NCBI GenBank assembly: GCA_013397865.1
Contig: VZTI01005310.1
Span: 390,092-454,091 of the forward strand
Source: Struthidea cinerea
Lineage: Eukaryota > Chordata > Aves > Passeriformes > Corcoracidae
Direction of reading: 5' to 3'
DNA: 64,000 nt
In this document: positions 13,032 to 25,000 of the stretch, one piece after another
Numbering within the stretch: the stretch's first letter is position 1
How the letters are laid out: the number at the start of each line of letters is the position of its first letter
Program-made: the position numbers and the translations under genes
The notes under the pieces: generated by a model
What the model was told of the DNA's origin: nothing
What the model saw: only the letters and a program-made list of their open reading frames with translations
Databases searched by the model: none

Positions 13032-16000
13032 GTAGGTGCAGCTCTCAGGGGGGGTTGAGAGGAAAATAGGAACAAACCAAGATTATTTTTCACGTTTTAG
13101 GTCTGTATTTTCAACTTCTGATACACCCCAAAGCACAGATTTGGCGTGTAGTGGTTGCTGCCGCCCCTTAATTTTTAAGAGAGTGTTAAAAATGCGGAAA
13201 TGCAGAGGATTTCTCATCTCTGCGCCGTTCCAGGCAGAGTTCATCGAGGTGAGGTTTCACCAGTATCTCAAGGCAGCACTAAAAGAGACAGAAAGATTTA
13301 ATTCTGGCTGTTCACTGCTGTTTCCAGCCCACACCTCTTTGCTTTGGCTCCTCCTTGGGCCACGCCAGGCACTTGTGCTCATGGGGTGAACTGATCGCGC
13401 TGGAAAATAAGAATAATAATAATTTTTTAAAAAAATCTTTTAACCTGAGTTAGTTTTTGATCTCAGTGGATGACAGAAAAGGAGAGGGAAGGGCTGATGG
13501 TTTCAAAAGTTGTGTTGTTTTTAGCTGTAATATCACAAACTGGCACTCAGTGTTCTTAAAAAGCTCCGGTTATGGGGCTTCCATGCCCTTTTTAGGCTCT
13601 TTTTCCAATCCTTTACTGGGCCATTTTTCATAATACCTTCATGTAAACCACAAAGAAAACAGAATTCTTATTTTAAAGATTAAAATGGCACTTGAGTGTT
13701 TCAAATCTCCGTATCAAATTTGAGTCTTTGACAAAGCTTTCAATCGTAGGGCTGGAACAGAGCCATTTAATCACTTTAAGGAATGTTCTGGTCACTCCTT
13801 CCCTCTCCAAAACTTAAATATAAAATACAAATCCAATTATTTTCACAAGCAGCATCGATTTGAAGGAAGATTCCGTGCCCAGGATCAGTGCTGGGAACAG
13901 GGAGCTGCTTCTTTAGCAATTTGTTCTTGGCCAGTTGTTCCCTTTCCATCCTCTGGGCCTGGCAGCAGCTCCCAGTCCAGGCAGATTCTGTTGTGGTTTT
14001 ACCCTGTGGTAGGGGGAGAGGGGGAAAAGGGAAATATCCCTGTGGAAAGCGCTGATTTATGCCCTGGTTCTGCAAAAAGACCCAGGGGAGAGGATGGAAA
14101 ACGCCCTTGGGAAGAGGAGGCATCTTGTACTTCCCAAAATCTGGGGGGATTTACTTCTTTCTCCCTATATTTTATTTTTTTGTCACTGTTTAACCCTGTT
14201 TCTTGTGTCAGCTCGGCAGAGACAGGAATAGGGAATGAGGACATAAATGGTATTCCGTTTTTTGGGGGTTTTTTGGCCTGAAATATCCCAGTGTGGAGCT
14301 TTGTCAGGAGAAAATTGCCTGTGGACAGTTTGGGAAAGACGTGAATGTTTTCATCTGTGAGGGGGAAAGTGATTGTTCTCTTGTGCTGAGCCATCAGTGG
14401 GGAACAGAAAGCTGTGACCGAGGCACCTCAGAATTCCTGCAGGCCACCAAAAATCCCTTTTCCCAGAAGGAGCAGCCAGAAATCCGGGCCAGACAGTCGT
14501 GAGTGGACAGGAGAAGATGCACAGATGGTGGCTCTGCTGTGGGTCTGCTCTATTTCCCCATAAATTCACCTCAAACCCTCGCACCTCTGACATTCTGCCT
14601 GCCTGGGAGGAACTTCTCGCGTCTTCCCCAGTCTCTTTTTTGGGATATCGGCTCTCAGCTGTGTTCCCAGCTCTCTGTGGGTCTGTTTTTGAGGAGAAAT
14701 GTTCTCACAAGAGGTTTTTTCTGCTCCTTTTCATTCTAATGCTGCCTGCTCACCAATAGAGCTGATAAAAACGGGTTTTGTTCCTCTAATCAGCTCTTAT
14801 CTGGATACACAAACCTCGACTTAGGAAAAGTTTCCATGTCACCAGGGCGGTGGCTCTGTGGGAGGAGCGGCTGGAGATGCCCTGTGGAGTCATTTTTTGG
14901 GGGGCTGGGAGAAGCCCTATGAAGTCATTTTGGGGGCTGGGACGTGCCCTATAAAGTGAATTTTTGACAGGCTGGGAGATGCCCTGTGGAGTCATTTTTT
15001 GGGGGGCTGGGAGAAGCCCTATGAAGTCATTTTGGGGGCTGGGACGTGCCCTATAAAGTGAATTTTTGACGGGCTGGGAGATGCCCTGTGGAGCCATTTT
15101 TTGGGGGCTGGAAGATGCCCTGTGGAGCCATTGTCTGGGTTTGGGATGTGCCCTGTGGAGCCTTTTTTGGGTTTGGGAAGTGCCCTGTGGAGCCATTTTT
15201 TGGGGCTGGGAGACGCCCTGTGGAGCCGTTTTTTGGGTCACTGTGAGTTACCCCTGGCTGAGGGCATTCCGTAGGCTGTCAGTGACATTCCGAAGGGAAT
15301 CCCGGGGAGTTTTAGGGTTGTCCAGGGGCTCTCATGTAGCGGTAGCGGCCCCTGGGAACACCTTGGCGTTCCTCCCCAGCTCAGGGTGCTCAGGAGCACC
15401 TCCCGCCCGTCCCCCACAGCGTCCCCAGGGCCGTTCCTTCCCGGCCCTGCGGAACATTCCTGCCTTTCCCCGTTCGCAGCAGCAGCAGCAGCGGGTTTCT
15501 CAGCCGGGTGTCTCCGGTGGAGCTCTTTGTGCTCGGGGATGTGGCTCTGCGGGGATCCAGGCGCCGGCGTGTTCCCTGCGGGGAGGCAGAGTCCGGGGTT
15601 CTGCTGGGGTTTGCTGTTCGCAGTGGACGGTACCGGGCCCCCGGGGCTGGAGACACGACACTGACGGGGCCCAGCTGCTGCAGGAGCTGGCTGAGAGGCT
15701 GAGGCAACAGAGGGAATTCCGGGTGCGCCTTGGGGCGGCTCAGGGCTGCACAAACTTCTCCTGAGGTGGCTCCCACACCCTCAGGGCAGTCCCTGCAGTC
15801 AGGAGCTGCTGCTGGGCTGCCCCCAGTGCCAGGGAACCCCTCTGGACTGCGCAGTCCCCGCTCGGGTGTGCTGCCGCTGCTGCGCGGAGCGGGAGGCCTC
15901 TGGCAAAGGCTGGGATCACAAAATATCCTGAGGGGAAGGGACCCACAGGGACCATCCAGGCCCAGCCCCGGCCCTGCACACACACCCCAAAATCCCACCC

Positions 16001-19000
16001 AGATTTGGGGCGAGGCTCTGGCACTGCCCTTCTGTCAGTAAAGCTCTGATTTCCCCTGTTCTGAGCACATTTTGCCTCATGTTTTCCAAGCCCCAGTTGG
16101 GCTGATGCAGTTGGGGTGGTGAGTGCACCAAAGGAAATAAGGGGGTGATGATAACCCAGGGGGTGATAACCCAGGGACTGATTCATTTTTCTTCCCTGCA
16201 GCTCCCCTGTGCCAGGGATTCATCAGGGGGTGACATCTCTGGACATGCAGCTCCAGCTTGGACAAAGGACATAGGGAAGGACAGAGGGAAGCCACAGGCT
16301 GAGGCGTTTGAACTGAAGGTTCCAAATATTCCCAGCACAAGCTGATGTCCACGGAATCATGGAATGGTTTGGGTTGGAAGGGACATTAAAATCATCCAGT
16401 GCCCCCCCCTCCCAGGGGGCACCTTCCCCTATCCCAGGTTGCTCCAGTGTGGCTTTGGACACTTCCAGGGATGGAAACCCTTCCGCAATCTGTGTAGGGA
16501 CACCGGAGAGCTCTCAGGTCTTTTCTTGGATCCCTTTCCCTTTAAAGCAGCTACAGCCAAACCCTCTGCAGAGCCCAGGGCTGTTCGTTCAGGTCCCACA
16601 CTGCGGAGCGAGGTTTTATTTTCCTCTCCTGTCTGTGTCTGCAGAAGGGCACGAGGTCTTTGTACAAAATTTCTCCTTCCCCTGATAACAAGACACGCAG
16701 TGCCTGCTCCTCTGCCTGCCAAGGATTCAGCGCTCTGCACATGCTGCAGAATCCAAGAAAAGAAGGGAAACTTGCTGTCTCCAGGACTTTGGAGGCTGCT
16801 CCAGCGCAGGGAGTCTGTCCTTGAGCAGGGAGCTGGGAGGACACTTGGCTGTTGAGGGGAATCTCTCCTAATCCGCAGGATTTATCATTATTATTATTAT
16901 TAACTGTAGTATTTCAGGGAAGCTGTGGGAAAAGCCGTGCTGTGGGTGGAAGGAATGTGTGCTCACTGACCCCTGGCAGCATCTGCCCCTGCTGAAAAGG
17001 AGTTTACCTTGAATTTGTTCCTGGTTTCAGCCATCACCGTGCAGGGTGAAGCAATGCCCTGAGTGTGCTGTGGGACGGGACAGGCCCCGAGGAGGAGGAA
17101 CAAGGACCCTGTGGTCCAGCACGTGACCTGGGCTTGCATCACCGGGGAGAACTTATCATCATTTGAGTGTTTTCCTTAGATTTTCCTTTCCCATACTGCG
17201 TAAAATCCATGTAATGAAAGGTAAAGTTGAGGACCTGATCCATTTAAAAAAACCCAACAAAACAACAACCCCAGACTTTTCAATACCACTTTGCAAGTCT
17301 GCTTTTTTGTGTGTTTTCAGTCACATTTCAGTCTGAATGTTGTAGCAGCTGAAATTTTCCATGTCATCATCAACTGAAAAACCTTTGTCCATTTTTAGCC
17401 CATCTCTGCTTGGGGAAAACACTCAAACACTTAAACATTCTCTCATTCCTCTGAAGATCTAAGCAGATTTGGGTTTTTTTTTTTTTTAAGAAGAAATCAT
17501 GTAATTAATTGACCACTGCCCAAAGATTGATGTTCCTGTTAAAGTGATGGATAAAGTTATTGAAAATGGGAGCAGAATTCTGATAAAAGTCGCACGAGGT
17601 GCTTGCAGAAACAGCTTTGCATAATCAGGCCCAACGTGCTTTTATGCAATGATTGCAAAATATTTTACAGGAATGGGGGCAATGCCAAGGGGCCCTCTGA
17701 AGCAGGAGGAAGTTGTGCTGTCGAAGGGCTGAATGCGTCAAATGGGATTGGAATCACTCCTGCTAAATTCCATGAGCTCTGTGTCCCACCCTGAGTAATT
17801 TGTGCTTTCCCGTTCAATTAATGACAACTTGGATAAAAATAGAACCTAAATCTGCTCATCCCTAATCCAGGACCTCATCCGTTGCTCCATGAGCAATGGG
17901 TAATCTTGTTTTCCTCCTGGGGAAATAAATGGAATTTCTTCTTTCCTCTGAACTTACTGCTGGATTATTGGAGGTTGTGTGGTTGAGGTTCCTCTTCATT
18001 GCTACGGAAAGGGACAGAACTGCACTTCAGAAAACAAATAAATGGCGAAACATAACCACATGCACATAAGGATCCTCAATAAAATACGAATTAAACCATC
18101 CTAAGATCTAATTGGTGGTCGAGGAGTGTCAGATCCATGGTTCTTTATGGAAACTTCTTTGATAAATACGGGAATATGGGGGGGGAACAACAACAAAACC
18201 ACAAAACAAGATTAAAAACAAACCCAAAGAGAGCAGCCTCCCCTCCTCTCTGCTTTGCCTGATTATTCCCTTAAACCCCTTTGCCTTCTTGATGCTGCCA
18301 CTCAGCTGGACGTAATCTCCTTGGAGGGGCTTTAATGTCCCTCCCAACCCAACCATTCCATGGAAATCCTGGTTAAACCCCAGGTGCCGAAGAGAGCAGA
18401 AATGTTCTCTCAGTGGCATCTGCCCCTGAGGCCTGGGCATCACAATTATTACTTTTATCTTAGAGTTTTTAGCTCTTGCTGAGGTAACATTGATAAACAG
18501 GATTCGTGCCAGGGCAGGGAGCTCAGCTCCTGCAAGCAGAGGTGTCTTCACAGGAGTGGGTCCCAAGTGAGAAGATGGATAAATTTGATGCTGTAGAAAG
18601 GTGGTGAGAATTACAATTTGTATTTAATAGCTGTCAGCAGGGAATAATTAAATATAAATATCTGTGTTTGCTTTGCCAGGCTGGTACCGAGGATACACAC
18701 TGCGAAATAAATCCAAGAAGGTACGACCTCACTTTTGGGTGACTCTAAATTTGAATTTCACACCTTTCCAGACCCCGTCTGGTGCTGAAAACTGCTGTGT
18801 TTCTTGCCTTAACATCACGCAGGACTCCTGGGCACCGTGTCCTTTCCTCAGGGACAGAAATAAATGGCCTTGAGCTGAAGGTTCAGAGCCATGAGTTGGG
18901 TATTCCTCTGCTGGAAGCACAAGGAATGCAGTTGGAACTTCCAAAATTAACTGTTCCCATCTCCATGCACGAGTTTATTGCTTTATTATGATGCTCTTGG

Positions 19001-22000
19001 ACCTGTGCATGTCCAGCATTAGTTATATTTAATGGGAATATCAGAGTTTTGACTGGAAAATATTCCAGAATTACACATCCCCGGGTCTGAGCCAAGCTGC
19101 TCGAAAAGCTGCTTGGGCTGGAAGCTGCCTGGAAATCCAGGTTTCCCTCGGAATGCTGGCACCTCTCTTGTGGTAACATCCCCGCAGCCTCTGTTTCCAG
19201 GGACAGAGAGGAGTGAAAAGAGAACAGAAAAGGATTCCAGCATTCCTGGAAGGTTTCTCTGTAACAACAGAAATTTGGGCATTTCTGCGGACGCTGGTGG
19301 TGGGAGCTTTTCTAGGGAACACAGGGCAGCCTGACAGAGGACTCCAGGAGCACTTCATGGCAATGACTGATAATTTTGAGGAATTTACAGCGTTTCCTGC
19401 AGGAAGATGAGGGTCGTTAGAGCAAAACGAGGAATCAGCTTCTCTGAGTTGCCAGTATGGAACCTGCTGCTCCTCCCTGTCCTTTTTTCCTGGCATACTG
19501 GGACATTTCTCACTTCTTTCCCCTGCTTTGTGTTAAATATATTCTTGTCACATCCTATCCCACGGCAGGACTGATTTATTTCATTTCTCTCTTTATTTTA
19601 GGGCATTTTCCCAGAAACTTATATCCATTTAAAAGAGGCCATCGTGAAGGACCGGGGGTAGGTTGGCACTTCTTTGGCAGCAAAACTGAGGGAATTTCAT
19701 TCCATTTAAACCCCGAAATAACCAATTTAAGTAGCTGTGGTTGTCACAAACACGGGCTGTACCTCCTGTGCTGGACTAGAGCTGCATGAGTTCATTTTCA
19801 GAGTGCTGACAAACCAGAGGAGCTGGGAGTAGGGGAGCAGGAGATGATTTGCAGAATTAAGGAAGCTGTGCTGGACAAGTCAGTAGTGGGGAGGGTCAGT
19901 CCAGCTCCTCTGGGGACTCCTGCAAGCCATAACAGACTCCTGCTCGCAGCCAAGGCCCAGCAGGAGTGTGGATTCCTTCCTGTCTTGGAAAACACTGGAG
20001 GAAATGACTCCTCCTTGGATTCCTCGAGCTGGGTCTGTGCTCGTTAAGTGAGAGCAAAACAGCGGCTGCAAAGGAAGGAACTTTATAAAACACTTTTTTT
20101 TTTCACTTTTATTTTCAAGTAACTGTTACTATTGCAAGTGGGGATTCTTCCAAACTTAATTTCTGTCTCTTTATCCTGGTTTTGGGATGGATCCACTGGG
20201 AATAACAGTAGTGAAAGGAGCTGGAAGCATTTTGCATTAAAAATGGATGATGAATGTGGATGTGTGTGTTGAGAGCAACTTAAGGGTCTTGACATGTGTG
20301 AGTGAATTGTGTGCAAATCAACCCCTCTAGAATTTCAATTTATATATTTATTAAAAAAGGGCGTTTTCCATTAAGTTTTAACCCTGAGTGTGAAACCTTT
20401 CTCTGATTTTCTCCTTTTTCTCTCCCCAGGCAACACGAAACAGTGATTCCCAGTGAGCTGCCCCTTGGCCAGGAGCTCACCTCCACGCTGAGGGAGTGGG
20501 CAGTGATCTGGCACAAGCTCTACGTGGTGAGTTCTCCTCGGGTTTGATGTTCTTCCCGGGTGAGCTGAGCTGGGCTCTGTGCAAGGCGCTCTGTGCCTCT
20601 GGATGGTGCAGAACTGAACGGTAAAATGGGGCTTGAGAGGGGCTCAGAGCGTTCTGCTGGCAGGTGTGGGATCACAGGACTCAGAGGGGTTCCCCGGGCT
20701 CAGAGAGCTGTGGGTGACAGCCCTGGGGCAGCAGGGACTGGCACAGGTCACACTGGCACCGTGTCAGGGGTGTCAGGGCTGGTTGGGAGTCGCAGCTCAC
20801 CTGGAAAATCCAGGCTCGGGCTTTGCCTGCCCTGTGTGAGGGCAGGGAAGCCCAGCTGGGCACGGAACTGTGGGGTTTGGGCACAGCTTTGGGCAGGGCT
20901 GAGCTCTGCTGTGCCAGGAATGCTGCAGGTGTCTCATGGACTGGCTGATCCCCACCCGGAGTGTCCTGGGCCCAAACAGGGAACAGGAAAAGGGAGGGAA
21001 TCAGGGATGTGTCGTGGAGGGAGATGGGACTTGTCAAAAGCCACATCATGGATTATCCTGAGCTGGAAGGGACCCACTGGGATCACTGATCCAACCCCTG
21101 GCCCTGCACAGACACCCCAAAATCCCACCCTGGGCATCCCTGGCAGCGCTGTCCAAAGGCTCCTGGAGCTCTGGCAGCCTCGGGGCCGTGCCCATTCCCT
21201 GGGGAGCCTGGGCAGTGCCCAGCACCCTCTGGGGGAAGAACCTTTCCCTGATCTCCAGCCTGACCCTGCCCTGGCCCAGCTCCAGCCGCTCCCTGGCTGC
21301 TGTCCCTGTCCCAGAGCAGGAGCTGCCTCACAGAAGGAATTTCGTGGCTGCTCCAAGGCCTTCCATGTCTGGAGCTCTCGGTAAGGTGGGGAAGGAGCCC
21401 TCATGTCCTAAATCCCTGACCGCAGGAGTCACCTCAGCAGTGTCACAAGCCGAGGCCCTGCAGGGATGTGGGGATTTTCCTCCGGTAGGTGCTCCTTGCT
21501 CAAAGAAATGAGTCCACAGTGAGTTGCCTTATTTTAAAGGTGATTAAGGCACATTAAAAAGTCAAACTTGATTTTTCTTCAAGCAGTAACGAGTTCAGCC
21601 TGTGTAGAATGGGCTCCAATACTTTAATTAAGAAGAGAGAGTGAGTTTAAATGAGCTCTAATCACTCAGTGCACCCAGAGCAAATTTTCCTATTGGAAAT
21701 TTCACCAGGCCACAAATACGTTGTGTTTGTGTGCCACGAAACCACAAGAATTTGTTCCACCCTCTCAGTTTAATGAGGAGCTCTGCGTGATGGTATTACT
21801 ATGTGAAAAGAGAGTTTTGTTCCTGGCATTTTTTATTTCTGAATAACTTTCAGAGCCCAGCCTCAGAATCGGTTTTTTTAATGAGCAGAAATCTTTCATG
21901 TTCCTGTGCTTAGCCAATATAAGTCTTAAAATAGGTTTGGAAAATGTTGTGGTTTAAAATGGATTTGAGTTTATTTTATTTTCCCTGCAGTACGTAGTAA

Positions 22001-25000
22001 AAGAACTTAAAAAGAAGCTAAAGGAGGAAGGAGGCATTTGAGGAGAAAAAGGAAACGTGAGGGGATTTTTTTATTTTGGCAGCATTTAATTTCACTTCTT
22101 TAATTTCTGTGGGTTTCATTGCAGCATTGGCTTTATCGCCACTGCAAAATAAATATAAAAATGGGGAGAGTTTTTAATTTCTTTAGTTAATAGGAATTAG
22201 CTGTGGAGACAACTCAGGTCAAATTGAGGTCTGCTCTGAAAATTCACGCAAACTGCCTTCTCTTTGTAGGTATTTTTATGCAAGAACATGTTTTTTCTTT
22301 GTTTATTAAATATATTTCTAATGCCCTTTCTATACAGCTAAAAACTCAAGTAGCCCCTGTCAGCACCTTGGTGTTCACCCACATCAAAGGGAAGATTGTT
22401 GTTTATCCCTTTAAATTTGGGGGAAATAGGAGTGATTTCTGTAATTCATGCTGAGATGAGAAGGGGGAAATAACTGAAATTAGGTTCTCTTTGTGCTGTG
22501 TTGGAGCAGGGGGGGTTTGCAGTTCACCATCGACAGCTCCAGCCCAGCCAGACCCCAGGGAGCACCAGCAAAGGGCCACTGGCTGAGGGGGAGATGTGCC
22601 CCACACCCTCCCCACGGCATTTTGGAGCTGAACAACCTCATTGCTGTCCCAGGAATTCCAAATTTGTGGCACTTCCCTGTGGAAAGGGTCAGAATCCTCC
22701 CAGGAACTGCCTCACTGTGGTGGCAGAGAGGGGGTGAGGCCTGGGCTCCCTTTTTAATGGTTTAAAGGACTTACCTGACACTTCCAAAAGCTTATTTACT
22801 TATCTGAGCACATATTGTCACAAGGAGGGTGGGTTGCCTCATATCCACGTTGAATTACAGCCCTGGAGCTTGGAGGAACAAGGTGTGTGGATGGGACTGA
22901 TTTTATGAGGGTGGAACCGGTGAAGGATTTTCATTGATCAGAGATGATAACAGAAGGGATGGCCGGAGGGAACTCTTCACCAAGCAGGTTTTGAAGTCTT
23001 GCTCAGTGTCCTAGAACGATCATTCAACATTATTTCTCTGTCCCTTTTATAAAAAAACCTCCATCAGAGCAGTCTGGAAGTGCTGGAAAGCACCAGAGGC
23101 CTATTTTTAGTTGGTGAGGTTTTTCTGAAATAATGTCCCAGGGAAAGGTGAAGCCCTTAAAGACACTTAAAGATCTTAAGAGCACTTAAACCTTGGCAGT
23201 GCCGAGCTCTGCAGAATTTACTGCGTAGGTCTGATCTCATGGTGTCATTAAGGGCCAGGTATTTTTAGTTAAATAAAACTTGTGTGGTTCTGGAGCTGCA
23301 CTCATTTCAGAAGGGTTGCTGAGCTGAGGTTTCTAGGTTTGCCTTGCTTAAAATTGCCTTTTTTTTGCCCGCAGAACAACAAGACCACGCAGTTCAGGCA
23401 CGTGCAGCAGCTCACCTACAGCCTGATAGAGTGGAGATCCCAAATCCTCTCCGGGACCCTGCCCAAGGATGAGCTGGCTGAGCTCAAGAAGAAAGTCACT
23501 GCCAAGATTGACTATGGCAACAGGTGAGCTCCATACTGTGCCTGGAGGGCAGGGGAGAGTCCCAAACCCCAGGGAGACTCTTAATGCAAAACCAGGCACT
23601 GAATTAGGCTTAAATTTTTCCGTGGACAGGGTGAAATGGCAGCTTTGAGTCCCCATGACAGCATGGCCACCTGGCAGTTGATTCTCGATATGCCATGGAT
23701 CTCTGTGCCTTGGCAGGGATTCTCCTCTCTTAATTCTGCACAAATCCTGGCACGTGGTGGCCTTTTCCTTGGAGCCCAATTTGTGCCTGGGTTTGGATGC
23801 TGGTGGGGAAAACACTCTGCTTTATCAGCAGCTGAGGGGCAGGATTCCATAGGAACTCCAGCCCTCGGTGGTTTGCAGTCTCCAGGACTCATTTGTCTGC
23901 TGTCAGCCTTGATTCAGGTCCCGTAAGTGAGTTAAGAAGAAGCTTATGGCAAAGAATGACAATCAGCTGCAGGCCATGAGCTTGCATATTCACCCACCTT
24001 TGAAACAAAGCCATTCAAGCAGGAATAAGGGAGGTGTCACTTTAGGATGGAGTTACCTGACTAATTCCTTCTCCCTTTAATGGGAAAATGGGGGAGGGAC
24101 GTATTTTGAGACAGGAAAACCAGCAGTGAGCGAGGTTATTCCAAGGAGTGGGATTGCTGAGGACTGGCAGCCCCGGGCAGTGATTCGATCTTTGCTTCTC
24201 ACACATTCTGGCACTTCTTTTGTCTCCTGGGGCTGTCCAGGATCCTGGGTCTGGACCTGGTTGTCCGAGATGACAACGGGAACATCCTGGACCCAGATGA
24301 AACTAGCACAATCTCCCTCTTCAAGGCCCACGAAACTGCATCCAAGAGGATTGATGAGAGGATCCAGGAGGAGAAGGTACCTCTGGTGTTCCTGATTTGC
24401 CCTCTTCCGTTGCTGTGCCCACTGTATTTTATATTCCTCTTGATGGTGTGCTCCTTTGGCAGCAGAACCAAATTCTCCTGTGTTTGTTTTTAGTGGAAAG
24501 ATAAAATTTAATGGAAATACGAAATTCTTTGCAGTCCCTGCAGCAGAGTTTGGACCTCCGGGGGCAGCCAATATTCAACTCCACACACACGTACAGCCTC
24601 TACGTGAACTTCAAGAACTTTGTCTGCAACATTGGGGAAGATGCAGAGCTGCTGATGAGCCTCTACGACCCTGATCTCTCCAAATTCATCAGGTAGGGGC
24701 TTTCTTTTGTAGTTTCTTAAGGAATTTAGTCAAGCTGATCATTCTGAAGAAGTCAACAGGGGTTAGAAAGGGAGATCCAGCACATTTCCCAGTTCTGTTG
24801 GTTGCTGCCCCAATGGGGGAAAATGAATTCCAATTACTTTGGAATGAATTTCAGAGAGGGATCTGAGCCCATGCACTGCCCTTCTTAAAGCTGGGTATTT
24901 CTTCGATCCCACGTAGTCTTTTTAGAGTCTTGATTTTCCCTGCTGTGGTCACAAGCCTTGATGAAGCATTTGATTAATTGTTTCCCCATAAATCATGGAT

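Larger units (their letters stand above)
13032..18679. other. DOCK5: DOCK5 intron 2
   Basis: This 5.6 kb intron holds a minisatellite (14869-15238), a GC- and CpG-rich block (about 15380-15930), three CR1 fragments (near 15.9, 16.35 and 18.3 kb) and a TTA microsatellite near 16883-16900. The part from about 16.9 to 18.1 kb is unique, AT-rich sequence in which I recognise nothing. Confidence 0.85.

Noticed and set aside
14786..15241. A 151-codon minus-strand frame with a repeated MAPQG-like motif
   Set aside because: It is the translation of the intron 2 minisatellite and has no other support.
20593..21384. A 263-codon plus-strand frame
   Set aside because: It lies in intron 5, half of it in an antisense CR1 fragment, with no recognisable domain.
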